This document shows positions 28,201 to 43,200 of a stretch of 64,000 bases of DNA, one piece after another; within the stretch, counting starts at the first letter, position 1; each line of letters opens with the position of its first letter. This DNA is from Siphonodentalium dalli (taxonomy: Eukaryota; Mollusca; Scaphopoda; Gadilida; Siphonodentaliidae): positions 210,532,151-210,596,150 of the forward strand of contig CP136065.1 in NCBI GenBank assembly GCA_032622095.1, in the 5' to 3' direction. The notes below the pieces were generated by a model. It saw nothing but the letters and a program-made list of their open reading frames with translations, was not told the origin of the DNA and made no database searches. A program made the position numbers and the translations under genes.

Positions 28201-31200
28201 AGTGGATTATAATAAACAGAATGATCACTTGATTGAACTGGTGACGTGAAATAATTCATGCGCTCTCGTGTTTGTGTTTATTCTCACATGAACGTCCCTG
28301 CCTCTCATTACAATTTCATGTCTACAGTTCAATCAAGTGTTATTCGCTATATATTTTACAATAATAACTTTTTTCTCTAATTACATATGATAATGACTAG
28401 TCATATTCTGATTCTGTGTCTTTGAAGACAACAAGCTGTATCCAGGATGATGCTGTGTAAATCATTCTTGAAAACAATCTTGTCATTGCTTTTATGAGAT
28501 AATACAGTCTGAGAATGTCCTTTTTCATTTTTGTGACTTTCTGAAGTTTTGTCAATGCCCATTTCTTTATGTCAAAATATATAAGATCAACTTGCCTCAG
28601 AAGTGATAGCTATCATCAGGAGTAAATTAATATTAAGAATAATAGCCTTTTTTCCTCACTGATTAAAAAACATTGCCTGTGAAAAAATAAATTGGTTTAT
28701 TCTTTTGCTGACCATTGAGTATAAACCTTAACACTATATGTATGAGTTCAAACATCCTCGCGCAAATAACTCACATTTTAGCCTATCACACTACAGCTTA
28801 TAGATGACAGTGACTTTGAACCAGCCGAGGAATTTGAGATACATATCGCTGACCCTTCAGCAGACGTCTCCATCGGAGCTAATAAGGAAGTTGTCGTCTA
28901 CATCGAGGGACCAAATGATGGTAAGCTCAGACAGTTTATTCTCACATTAGTTAGACATGATTGCGAGTACAAGAACATTAAAAATAATCTCACTCCTGGA
29001 AATTTTGAAATGTTGAATTTCAATGGTTTTTTAATAAATTTTTATATGTACCCATACCATAGTATAGTACACATATTGTCGATGTCTGGATTGAACACTT
29101 GTTGTTCATCCATCTGTCGGTCAGTCTCTCCATAGAACCTTTATGCATGGTGCGATAACTCAAACAATTTTATCTGTTCGGAACCAAATTTTGTATATAT
29201 GTTTCTCAGCCCAAAATACAGATCGAGTTCGAATATAGGTTTAATTCCGAGTTATGGCCCTTTTTTACTTAGAATTCACGCATTCTGCAATAAGGCCAAA
29301 TAAAAAAATATGTTCGGTTCTCAGTGACCGCCGCGTTCCAAAAATATGTGCGCATTGAAGCTTTTTATTGTCATTCCAAAATAAATATATATAAACATGT
29401 ATCCCGCATTCGAAATGACATATATTGAAAATATTGTGAAACGCGCAACAGTCTTGTTCAAGTTGTTGTAAGAAAACGTCAATCGAACGTTGTACTCTGC
29501 GAATCTAATGTTTGCGGAATGTAATGTCCGGCTTCCATTTCGGCAAACGCCGGAAGCCGGAAATTCTATTCCGTGTACCCGCGAAAACTGCCAATAGAGT
29601 ACACCCTATTCCGAATTGCAAATAGAGTGTGCTGTGATTTCCCATCTCTATTTTTAGAACAATAAAAATGGTGACTTTGGTAAATGCGCGTGTTCTAACG
29701 GGTGCCGAAAATAAAACACCGTTTACACGTGTACCATGGACGATCACGTTGGTTGGGCCAACTATGACAGTTGGTGACATGTGTCGCCAACTCATTGATA
29801 CCCACTATATACCAATGGAATTTAACCCTTTCGTCGAATCGACAGAAAGAAATGTAGCCACAACAATGAATATTGGGAAATCTAAAACAGCTGAATTTGA
29901 TAAGATAATATTTCACGTAAACTGAACATTCAAACTGTTGCCGAACTGTTTGGTCGCTTTTTTAGGTTCGAGTTTCATTCAAAGTCAAGTGATCCACGTG
30001 CATGTTCCTCCAGTACTAATGACAGTGCCTCCAACACTAAGAATGCATTTTCTGTGTTGATGAATACACAAAAACTTGTCCTCCTCCCAACTTTTGAGAA
30101 GAAGAAAAACAAACGCGACGAACTCTCAGTATGTTTTGTTGAATGGTTGGATGAAGAAGGATGCCCTTCCTGTATTTTAACAAACATTTTTAGGAAATAA
30201 TTTAAACAAAAAAAACCTGCCTCCCGCATGGTTAAAATGTATAATAAAAAAATAAATATAAAAACCTGCCTCCCTCATGGTTTAAAGTTGTAATAAATAC
30301 TAAAAATAAATACCGCCCTCCCTCATCACTTTGAAAAAAAATGTGCTTGAGAACCAAACATATTTTTTTATTTGGCCTAAGTCAATAATATTTTATCTGA
30401 TTGAAACCAAATTTGGTATGTATGTGAGTTTCTCAGCCCAAAATACAGATCGAGTTAAAATATGGGTTTGATCCGATTTAAAAAGTTTTTTTAATCTTTG
30501 AAGATTAACATTGAATGTTACGGATTTTAGTGGTCCAAGCTGAACATAGATAATCACTATCGCCAAGGTAAGGGTTAAACATCTGCCGAAGGACAACGAA
30601 TACTGGATTTTTACTTAGTATAATCAATCTTTGTTTCTTCTGCAGAGTCCAGTATCAGTCTGTCCCAGAGTATCTATAATTTCCCCGAGAATGCCGGTGA
30701 TGTTGAGATCAGTGTCTTTCGACAAGGTCAGGACCTGTCCCACAGTTCTGTAGTATGGTGTGCTACGAAGCTGTCGAATCCACCGTCGGCTGTCGCCAGT
30801 GAAGATTATGTACCCAGCTCCAGTCAGATTACTTTTGGTCCTGGTCAAACAGATGAGGTATCTTTCTGCTCATAATTCTCACCTTAATTCATGAAAATAA
30901 TCCACCTTTTTACATCTTGAACTTCTTGACTAATAAAAATATTTTCCATTGTTTAGTTCAATAGGGTAATGGGTTAGCAAGGGAAGTTCTAACTGCATCA
31001 TGATACAGTAATGGCCTAAATAATCGACTCCTTAACCACAGCAGAATTATGGGTAATTTTTCAGGATTTAGTTGGAAATATGGCTTGTTGCCATTCATCA
31101 GATAGCTCTCACAGAGCTTTCCGATGAATGGCAACAAGCCATATTTCCGACTAAATCCTGAAAAATTACCCATAATTCTGCTGTGGTTAAGGAGTCGATT

Positions 31201-34200
31201 ATTTAGGGCATTACTGTAGCTTTGGTCAGAATTACTCTCTCACACATTAAATTGCATATATTTTAACCCTTTCTATACTAAATACTCATTGATGAGTAGT
31301 TCCCTTACGAAATGTTTAGATAAAAATGTCGTTTTGTTGATCTTAATATCTGAACATTTCCCACCAATAAATATGTATCCTTCTGCATTTCTATTATCTT
31401 TTCCCCATGTCTGCCGTCTGCTTTTATTACCTGACCATCCCTCCAAATGAATAATAGGCCATTCCAATGTAGACTTTTATAACTGAATGGGAGAATCCAT
31501 TTAGTATAGAAAGGATTAAGATCTAAGGTCTGATATGGCTTCGTTTGTGTTTTACAGACACTGCTGTTGTGCTGTGCTCAGTTTTCAATTGTCTTCTTCG
31601 AAATTTCAACAAATTAACCTTTATATACTGAGTAGATTCTCCCATTCACTTTTAAATGTATACAATGGAATAGTCTATTATTCATTTGGAGGGGTGCCAG
31701 GTATTAAAAGCAGATGGCAGACAGTCGAATAGATAATACAAGTGCAGATGAATTTCTATTAATTAATGGGAAATGTTCAGATAATAAGTTCACCATTGTA
31801 CCTTATTCAAAATTGTTGTGCTCATCACCAGTCATTGCTGGTGAATTGAAAACTAAAGCTAACCATTCTCAACTTCTCAGAGGCAGATATACCACTTGAA
31901 ATACAATGTATATTAAAATACAACTTTTAATCAGCAATTATTATTTTCATTGATTTGCAGAAATGTCGCCTGACTATTTTGGATGATGATTATGAGCCAC
32001 AGATAGAAGGGAATGAGACCTTTCTTGTGTTTCTGAGTGGTGCTGTCGGCAGTAACCTAGCACATCCATATGTGGCACCCGTCATTATACAAGATGCTCA
32101 TCTCGATGGTGAGTATTCACTGAGCATGTTCAGTCTGCAATAACATAGCACAGCCATATGTGGCACCCATCATTATAACCCTGTATGATTGAATAAGCTT
32201 GCCTGACTATATGGATGCAGCTTTGTCTGAGCTGTTATTTCTTCATTTCTGGTAAATTAAAAAAAAAAACTGAGTGCATATATTTTCCGCCATTGTACCT
32301 GTGACTCAGAAATCAGTCAGACTTCTTTTACCATGATCATCAATCATTTTTTATTTAAAAATATGTTTCAACATAATTGTGTTCCAGCATTTATCTCAAG
32401 ATCAAAATAAAATCATAGGATGATATGATTTTTATAGCGGTGATATGTCTCTTGAATTTAACTAGATCATTTGATTTGTGAACAATTTTGTTTACAATGT
32501 TTTCTTGTTCTCCTCAGTTCCCTCAATGGAGTTTGTCCAGGATGAGTATTTTGTGGATGAAGCAGATGGAGCGATCAGTGTAGCTGTTTATCGGACAGGA
32601 GATAGTAGCTTCGAGTCATCCGTTATCTGCTACACGAGGCAGAAGACGGCAGCGGTTATGATGGACTATGATGAAAGGACGTTCACAGATAATTCTCTCA
32701 TTACATTTGAGCCAGGGGAGAGTGTGAGTACTCAATTAAAAACATACAGTGCACCAATCAGGGAATCATGATTCTTAATTTGATTCTCGTAAAAGCAGCT
32801 GATTTGTTGTAAGAATGATATATTTTGATGCTCTCAAAGTTTTATGGATTTTAAGGCCTGCCAGTTATTGATAATGTTCTAACTGATATCTCAATACTCT
32901 GCCAAGATTGAGAGGGAAATAATATGACATCTGAATAATATCGCTATAGAGGGGAACCATGAGGGACTTCGAGATCGCCTGCAATTTCGGTCATAGCCGA
33001 TACCGGAAATAAGTCTGCATATGTACATATCCGAGGAATATCGAACGGTGATAACTGCGGCTACAGTCGAAACAAATGCCACTGAGTCTTTCCATTTCCA
33101 ATACAAACAACATTAGTTCCCTTTAATTCAATCATCAAATTTGAAGGTGTGATCCCATACACTATATAGGGTTACCTGTTGATCAGACCCAATGTTGTAT
33201 ATTTAACTTTAAGAGCATCAATTAACATTTTATAATATAGGCCTAGAAAAAAATCATCGAATGAACTTCCACCTTTCCAAAATAGTTTAATAAAATTAGA
33301 TATATAAGTGTTTTTATAACACAATCATCTCACCCAAAGATAAATATCTACATGTATCAACCATACATCAACTTTTTTCATTCATTAGATCATTGTCCGC
33401 CTTTTGCATTTAACCCTTTACCCAACAGAACGGCCCTGTGCCAATGCATTCTCTTATATATGCGAGTCGACCATAGGTCGCCTCGCATATATAAGAGAAT
33501 GCATTGGCTTAACACATTAAAAATTATAAAATTGTTAAAGAATGTAAGTAAAAATGGTAAAAAGTGTTAAAAAAAGATTTTTTTTAGGCCAATGCATTCT
33601 CTTATATATGCGAGGCGACCTATGGTCGACTCGCATATATAAGAGAATGCATTGGCACATGGCATAACTGTAACTATCACAATGTGGTCAAGGAGCCGGT
33701 TCCAATGATATCCATATTTGTATGGTTCTATTGAGACAGACCGAAGATATTTTAGGCTGTTGAAGCTTTATTTGGCCGGTTTTGGCCGGTTTGTTGGGTA
33801 AAGGGTTAAATATTGTCCACCATTTTGGATCTGATTGGTAGTACGGGAATTAGCGACCAGGATTTGGTGGAAACGTGATGTCGCATATCCTGGCCATTGG
33901 TAACTTTGAGGGCCCATCTCCGACTGCAACCAGCTGCAGCCAATCTCAAAGTCACTCTATATATTTTCAAATATTAGGTTATTTCTTAGTCAGATAAACA
34001 GTTACTTCTTATAATTCCAAACCATTATGCTTATTGTTCATCGTAAATAATTAAAAACATTCTAAAGCTCAGAAACGGTTCTCATAATAAACAAAGTATT
34101 TATACCAGTGACACCTAGCTGCTATAGGTGTCAATCATCAACCAAGGGTAATGGGGACTGTTTGAATGCAATTGCTTCTATGGGTCAATCTATTCTGCAG

Positions 34201-37200
34201 ATATGAAAGATTTGAGACAAAATCAAATATGTCACATATCACAACAGCCATATCTTATTAATCTTTGAATATTCATGAAGAGTGACTATAAACTGTCTAA
34301 AAAATTTCTAGGGGCAATTCAATGAAATAATAGTGGAAGGTGCAGTTATTCAGAAACGAATTGTTCCGTTTGAATCGTTGATGATAATGTGTTTTACTTT
34401 GATTCTCAGGTGAAGAATTGTACCGTTGGAATCGTTGATGATAATGTGTTTGAGCCTGATGAGACATTCTTACTGAGACTAGCTGATCCACGAGGATCCG
34501 GAGAACTCGGAGCGAAGCTGGGATCTATGGACTGGACAACTATCACGATAACCAATGCTAATGATGGTTAGTTAGAAACAGGAAGATATTTCTCATACCT
34601 ACAAATTTACTATTTTGGGATTACTTAATTAGGTTTAACTCTTTCATGACAGGAGCTGCGCTGGTGCAGCATTAAACATCCTGTGTCAGTGCATTCTCTT
34701 ATGTATGCCAGTCTCCCGTATGGAGCCTCACATATATAAGAGATTGCACTGGCTTACCAGGTCAAGGTAAATATTTTTAGGCCAATTATGTATTCTCTTA
34801 TATATGCGAGGCTCCCTATCGGAGACTCGCATATATAAGAGAATGCATTGGCACAGGGTTTTCGCAAAATTTCAGGTAGCTCCATTTCCTTTGAAATGAC
34901 AAATTTTCTGAAACCCAAATTTAACCCAGTAATTGCTCATGTTTGTAATATTTCTGATATCCTAAATGTTGATAAATACATGAAATATTTACATGTGGGC
35001 TATATGGTGGACTATGGCGAAAATAAAGAGTGTTTGTTTTACTTCTGTGTGGAAAGTTGAAAACAGCTTTTGTTCATCATCTTTAAGACAAAAATAATTA
35101 TCTTTTATTTTTAGTGCCAACAATTCTGTTTGAGATGTCAGCATACAGTGTGATGGAACCGACTGTTTCTGATCAGGTTGCTATGGTAACCATCGTGGTA
35201 GTGAGGACAGGCGACACCAGAGATGCAGCTACAGTCAGAGCCAGCACACGTGATGGGTCTGCGATATCTGGGATAGATTATAATGCCAAGAGTGTTATAC
35301 TAACATTCGATGAAGGTGAGAGATTTCACTGCACCGGGGTAGCTTTTTAAGATCAACCTGATGATTTTAAGTTGTTTTCAACCGCTATTTAATATTGAGT
35401 TATTTTTCCTGATAAATTATTTCCACTTCATTCATCATAGTAATTTGTCCGAAGTTTGATCTATTGCATTCCAGAAAAAATGTCTCATCAATTTGCCATG
35501 GAATGTACAGTAATGCCCTAAATAATAGACTCCTTCACCACAGTAGAATTATGGGTAACTTTTCAGGATTTAGTCGGAAATATGGCTTGTTGCCATTCAT
35601 CGGAAAGCTCTCGGTGAAAGCTTTCCGATGAATGGCAACAAGCCATATTTCCAACTAAATCCTGAAAAGTTACCCATAATTCTGCTGTGGTTAAGGAGTC
35701 GATTATTTAGGGCATTACTGTAGCAAAAGCAAAATCAACATCCGTTTATTAAATATTCTTCTATTAACCCTTTCATGACTGGAGCTTCTTGAAATTTTGT
35801 GAAAACCCTGTACCAATGCATTCTCTTATATATGCGAGTCACCCATATGGCACCTCACATATATAAGAGAATGCATTGGCCTAACAATATTTACCTTGAT
35901 CTTGTAAGCCAGTGCATTCTCTTATATATGGGAGGCCCTATGGGAGAATGCACTATATAAGAGAATGCACTGGTACAGGGTCTTTAATGCTGCACCAGTG
36001 CAGCTCCCGTCACGAAAGTGTTAAATAAAAAATTGGAGTCACTAAATACTTATGCTTCTGTTCATTCATATTGCAACATTTCTCATGCACCATTTCTAAT
36101 GTTGACAGGTGTTCGCCGGTTGGACCTACCTATTGAGGTTCTTTATAATGCTGATATAGAGTGGCACGAATCATTTAGTCTCATACTGGGACCAGAAGAG
36201 CCGAAAAATGCCATATTAGGAGAGATAAAATCAGCTACTATCACTGTACTGGATAATGAGGTCTCCGGGAGTCTGGTGCTTCCAGCTCAACCTATTGTAA
36301 GTAATTATGAAGTGATATGGTAACTATTCTCAGACTTTTACCAGCTCTTTTTCTATCCCTTGCACCTGTTTTTATACACCTGTTTTTATACGCCCTTTTT
36401 TATACGCCCTTTTTTATACGCCCATTTTTTTTTAAATGGGACGTATTATGTTATTGGTCTGTTTTGTCCATCTGTCTCCATCAATTCGCTTTTTTTCCCC
36501 TGATGTTAACTTTTGTAAGTCTGAACTGAATGGAATGAAATATTGGTATGTGAGTTTACTAACCCAAAAGACAGGTCAAGTTCGAGTTCTGCCTGTCAAT
36601 TTTCACCAGGATTGTGGCTCTTTGTTGAAAACTAAGGCTGAATTTGATTTTCAGCTCTGTCTTTGCACCATCACATCAGATGGGCCTTTGTTCATGTCTA
36701 TATTTTGGACAAACCGTGGGCGTAATTTGCCACGCCCTAGCAATGCTCTTGTTCATTAGATAATGACAGCTATTATTATAACTTTATAGTTTTTCGGGGC
36801 GTTCCAAAGAGTGTAAAGTCATCGAACAGTGGGCCGATAATGAGACTACAGCGATGACTTTGTTGGGCGTTTTGGTTTATTAATGGAAATCATGTTATTG
36901 TTATACTGCAAGAAAACAGCCTTTGAGCAAAGCTATCAATCTTTGAGTGAATTAATTAAATCTCAGAACTTGGTCAGTAGTAACTGCATTCAGAGATTTT
37001 AAGCTGTGATACCCGAGTTTATCCTTGTTATTTCAGGTTGTTTCACTAATACACTACGATGAAGCTGAAATCGGTATGAAGGTCGATCCCACTCCAGGAT
37101 ATCCTCTCGTATGCATTTCGGTAAGTTGGAGATGGCAATCATTCATTCATAACTTGTTAAAAACCTCCTTTGAAGATCACTTAAAAAATGGTCTGCTGTA

Positions 37201-40200
37201 TTCTCTTGTCTGATATAAACATGATCTTATTATATGCTTTACAACGAAATAGCCTTAAACAGCTAGAGAGAAATTGGCGTTAAAAAAACTCTCTGTGCCA
37301 AAAATAACTGGAAAATGACGGAATACAGACTCAGACAAAAGATGCATCCCAGGATGTATGATTCTATGTCGAAAAATGGCAACAACTCCGCCTGGACAAC
37401 AGTCAGTAACAGTTTCAATTGAGTCCATAAGCGATTTAAAAAATATGAGTCTTTAAATGTTTACGAAATTCCAAACATACATGAGTTACCCACAAGTCAT
37501 CTGGGAGTTTGTTTCACAAGGTTGGAGCCGTAACACAGGCTCTGTCTCCTAATGTAGGATGGTTTGAATTAGGAAGTGCTAACAATATCTTCCCATCTAA
37601 TCCACGCTGCATTGTACCGGAAGTACTGAGGTCATGATGTTTGTTAATCATTTCACAACTCTGAACCAATCATTGTAATGTAAAATTGGCAATGGAATTT
37701 TATATTGCATAAACTGCTTACTAGTACAATAAAAAAGATCATTGATCTCAAAAATGAGTTAGAAAGAAATAATTAATTTTAGATGACCTAAGATATACTT
37801 TTGAAGACTTGTTTCTTTTTAATCTCACGTGAAAGGAAAAAGTCTTCAAATGTGTATCATGTAGTACAATTTTAAAATTGCTTCATGAATATTATTTTCT
37901 GTGAATGCTATATATATATTTCATGAACATAATTTAAAGTGATGTGAAACACTCCGGTTGGGTGACCAAATAGAAATGGATAATAAGTAGTTATTTTTAC
38001 GAATATTAATCGAAATTTCAAGCACACACAACGTCATTCTTGTATATTAATTAAATGCAATGACTCTCGATGGCCAAATCATTTACGTTAGTTTATCACC
38101 GATTGTTGCGTCCCGAATCGAGATGTAAATATTTACAATTATGCGTAGTTCAGACGATGATATGAAATTTTGACGATGTTAGTAGAATGCTACATTCCCA
38201 CAGTTTGCATAGCGCCTGAGTACTAACTTATCAGTTCACGCACCCGGACAAGCCCATAATATGTCTTTAACTGATCATATTTACTTCTATCAACCTTTCT
38301 TGCAGCCATGTGATATTCGTTATCCAACATACACAGTGACCCATTCTATATGTGAAGATGAGGGAATTAACCAGTCTACAATCGCATACCGCTGGGAGGT
38401 AGCCATGCCAGAAGATTCCGATGGCTCCAGGCCCCCATTCGTCCAAGTCTCTGATAAGACGATCTTCACCAGCGTAGCTAGCATGGTTCTGGACAGTATT
38501 TACTTCCGTTCCAGTTTCCGAGTGAGGTGCATAGCACAACCAGTGCACAAGAACGGCAGCCCCGGTGTTCCTTCAAAAAGTGTGCCAGTTCAAATCGGCA
38601 GGAACAATGGAATTTGTCGATCGTCAATATTCAATGAGAATCCTAATAGTTACCAGGCACAGTCTTTTGTTGCTAACTTAGATTACAGCGGAGTAGATGA
38701 TGTGAGGCACCCTAACATGATTCATGTTTCCGTGAAGATACCACATCAGGACGGCATGTTACCGCTCATCTCGACATTCCCACTGCATAACCTACGATTC
38801 CTGTTATCAGAACCGATCTATCGACAACAACATGTCTGCTCAAATATAATCACACCCAATGAGAGACTTCAAGTTGTCGATGGAGGATTTATATCAAAAT
38901 GGAACGATTTTTCCATTGCTCAGTTTCCTGGCATGCATTTTCCGTATCAATTTAACCCTGATATCCGCGGGAACAACACGTTGATGCTTTATAAGCACCT
39001 GAATCTGAAGAGTTGTCTTTGGAGCTTTGAAGGCTGGTTCCACATGACCGACCTTGTGGATATTTGTGGCGGAAAAGTGATCTCTGACTTTCAAGTGAAG
39101 GATAATTCTAAGACTTACTTGACCGTGAGGGTTCCTTTATATGTGTCATATTTATATGCGACTGCTCCCATTGGTTGGGGCTCATTGGAGCATCGGACAG
39201 AGATGGAGTTCTCGTTTTATTATAACACTGCACTATGGCAGACAGGGCTTGAGACTGACGGCAAGCTCGGTGGGAAACTCCAAGTCATGAAGATTGCTAT
39301 AGCAGACGGAGGAAAACTTGTTATCGACTTCAAAACTCAAGCCAAGTTCAGAGGTCAGAAATGTTTGTCTGAATATATGTCTGAATCATATCCCATGCAG
39401 TATTTTGGTTCATTCTCAATAATCAAAAGACATTTAAGATATTTGAATCAAATATCAATTACACACGCCATTTGTATTTATATTGCACATTTATTTCAGT
39501 GTTTCAAAATGATATTTCGGTTCCCATGCAGTGTGTCGTATAGAGGAAAGTATCAACTTTCTATTATTACTAACAATCGAATCCAATCTCAGTTAATGCA
39601 AAACTGTAAATATTTAGTTCTTCATTCAAAAGAAATTAATCATGATAACCATAAGAAATAATTCCTTCGATGAGAGTGACTAGTAATTACATACTTCATC
39701 TGTACGAATGATATTTTTTCTCTAGGAGCCTATGTATTAGAGCATCATACATTACCTGGACACCAGAGTAGAATTGTTGCTCCTGTCGGGACACCAATCT
39801 CCTTCGACCTAAAACTCTTATGGAGCCAGAATTCATTTGACAGTCCTCACCAATTATGGAGAGCTACCAGTGATTTTAACCTCAAGGTGAGATATGGTCT
39901 GATCACAACGCACATCTTAATCAAAAATCTTTTATTGAATGACTTGCAGAACTTGAGTGAAATGTGACTATGTGCTGTCCGCAACGAATTCAATAAAACA
40001 TTCCGGATTATGATGCAAGTTGTGTTCTGTATTTATTCCACACCATTGTGTTGGATAAGTTTAATCCATGACTGTAACTACCGTTGATACTAAAACTACC
40101 TTTATTTTGATTTAAGTCTGATAAAAAATTGGTAATTACATGTGCTTCACCCAAATTGGATCTTTGTGTTATGTACATCATCGCAACAACGTCAACACAA

Positions 40201-43200
40201 ATTAGTTTTGGCGTGTATTCGACTTGTGGTATAAACCAATATGTGTTCAAGGGCTGGGATTCCGTTGAATGCATATGCGTGGAATAATGATTGTGGAATA
40301 AAATAATGATATACTGATCTTTATTTTTTTCTTGGTGAGGCCATTGTTCACATTTTCCGTTCAAGTGTTATCCCTCTTTCTTTATCTGAAAATGTTGGAT
40401 TTCCATCCATCGTTTTTGTTTGTTTATCACATTTTTTTTCACAATTTGGTTTTCATACCTGCCCATATTTAAATTTTCACCATGGGGGGTATCAAAACAC
40501 CTGTGATGCAACTTCTTGTTTTTAATTGTTTTTTTTACGGTTCTGCTGTTAACCATGCAATCAGTTTTGTGTCATGTCATAGGTTAATGAAGTGTCTTTG
40601 AGGTTTTTATTTGATTTCAACATTTGATGCCACTCCCCACAGTTGACATGGGCAGCAAGTAGAACTGGGGGGAAACTAACAGGTTGTAAAAGGCATGTAT
40701 TTGATTGATTTTTCCTCTCTTTCACCAGGATTATACAGGAAGATACTTGGTGGAAGTTATACCCTGTACAGTGTCGTCTACACAACGATACCCATCTGCA
40801 GATGATGTTCTTCCTTGTTCAGCCCAGCCAGCTCAGCAATTTGAGATTCCTATAGCGTTTCAGCAGACGAATCGACCCGTTCCATTGGTCTATTCTCTGA
40901 ACACTGACTTTGAGTTGACCAATAACAAAGCAGAGTTTCTAAGGGACCCTACTGAGGTGGATGATGATCTAGATGAGTTTGATCACAATGGTGCATTCTC
41001 CAAGGGTAAGACATTTTATTCTATCCTGAGGTGTACAGTAATTCTCTTAATAATCGACTCCTTAACCACAGCAGAATTATGGGTAATTTTTCAGGATTTG
41101 ATTCTTTCATATTCGGAAATATGGCTTGTTGCCATTCATCGGAAACCTATCAGTGAGAGCTTTCCGATGAATGGCAACAAGCCATATTTCCAACTAAATC
41201 CTGAAAAATTACCCATAATTCTGCTGTGGTTAAGGAGTCGATTATTTAGGGCATTACTGTACAAGTGCCCAAGTTCAGCAAGTTGATGTACTCTGTACTC
41301 AATGGTTATCCAATAATCAAAGATCAGCAAGTTTATTTTACTTTTAAGTTAACCCTTTACCCAACAGAAGGGCCCTGTGCCAATGCATTCTCTTATATAT
41401 GCGAGTCGACCATAGGTCGCCTCGCATATATAAGAGAATGCATTGGCTTAACACATTCAAAATTATAAAATTGTTAAAGAATGTAAGAAAAAATGGTAAA
41501 AAGTGTTAAAAAAAGATTTTTGTTAGGCCAATGCATTCTCTTATATATGCGAGGCGACCTATGGTCGACTCGCATATATAAGAGAATGCATTGGCACAGG
41601 GCATAACTGTAACTATCACAATGTGGTCAAGGAGCCGGTTCCAATGATATCCATATTTGTATGGTTCTATTGAGACAGACCAAAGATATTTTAGGCTGTT
41701 GAAGCTTTATTTGGCCGGTTTTGGCCGGTTTGTTGGGTAAAGGGTTAAAGTGGTTAATTGAATCTGAAATATAGGATTTCAGTACTCCACGAGGGATAAA
41801 GAAATGACATTTTTTATTTCAAAAAAGTTTTGGAAAAGTAAAAAAAAATTGTCATTTGGTGTAAGACAATATTGAATCCCACTGATCATCTGCCACATCA
41901 TTTCAGGTCAGAAGATATTTGGTAAGGTTCTCTGGAACCCAACACAAGACCTAAAAGATGCTTACAAACTGTCCATAGAGAAAGTTTTCCTGTGTACAGG
42001 TAACTCAGCATACACTCATAGTTAGAATTATAATGCGTGTTCTCAAATTATTATGTTACTTACATAATTGAGATGAATCGAGCTGTCTTTTGTACATTCC
42101 ATGAATTTCTGGATTTAAACCTACGTCTTATCAGAAAAGATTGCAAGAATTTATTGAGGTTTGATTCTTTGATAACTAGAGCACCGATAATTACAATACA
42201 ATTTTAATAACAGGTCGCTGAACCCCATGTCCCCTGAAACGAGGTGGCTTTTTTGGGACGTTGGCTTTTAAAAAAAAATAATAATGAAGTCAAATTCTGG
42301 CAAAAACTTGACTCAAACTTGACGATTACATCTCAATGGTGAACTACACACCAAATATCAAGAGAACCATTTGAAGATTGCTCAAGTTATTAATCTTATC
42401 ATTTAGACAATGCAAATATTGTGATTTCTGAGTTAAAAAAAGGAGCATAATTCCGTAAAAAATCATTGGACCATAACGAGATTTAAACTTGGCTTGCGTC
42501 TTCTCACATCATGGGAACCACATACCAAATATCAAGCAATAATGTTGAATATTGCTCAAGTTACCATCCGGACAGCCCAAAAACAACAATTTCTATGTCA
42601 GAAAAGGGGAATAACTCCATCAAAAATCAATTGTGAAATAAATGTTGATTATGTTGAGTTAATTTATTATCTTATTAATTGTTATCATCACCCTGATATT
42701 TTTATGTTTGATTTAGGTAAGAATGGATATGTGCCGACCTATGACCCAGCAGGGGAGGTGTATAAGGAAGGGGCACAGTTTGGTTGTATACAGCCCAGTA
42801 CCAACCTTAAGCAAAGGTTCATGATACTGGTAAGTTCCTAATTATAAACTTATAGCTTATCTTAGCCTCAAATAACACTGCTATATTTCTGACCATGTGC
42901 TCAGCAGGGACAAATACTCTCTTTCTTCTATGAAATAAAATTTTTTAATCTTCTCACAGAGAGTTAAATATCCCTATAACCATTTCATGACGAGAGGGAG
43001 CAGCGCTGGTGCAGCAATAAAGATCCTGTGCCAGTGCATTCTCTTATAATTGCGAGTCTCCCATGGGAAGCCTCACATATATAAGAGAATACACTGGCTT
43101 ACAAGGTCAAGAAGGAGAAGATTGCTCGATCTTTTCGACCATCCTGGGCGCTTTGCGCCCTACTACAAGGTCAAGGTTAATATATTGTTATGCATATATA

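Noticed and set aside
34354-34409. Alternative 5' extension of exon 25
   Set aside because: Adds 56 nt and breaks the frame; better explained as a decayed tandem duplication.
39354-39661. Extension of the large exon 29 frame past 39353
   Set aside because: The GTCAGA donor at 39354 gives the right phase for exon 30, the family's conserved sequence ends there, and the tail is AT-rich intron-like.
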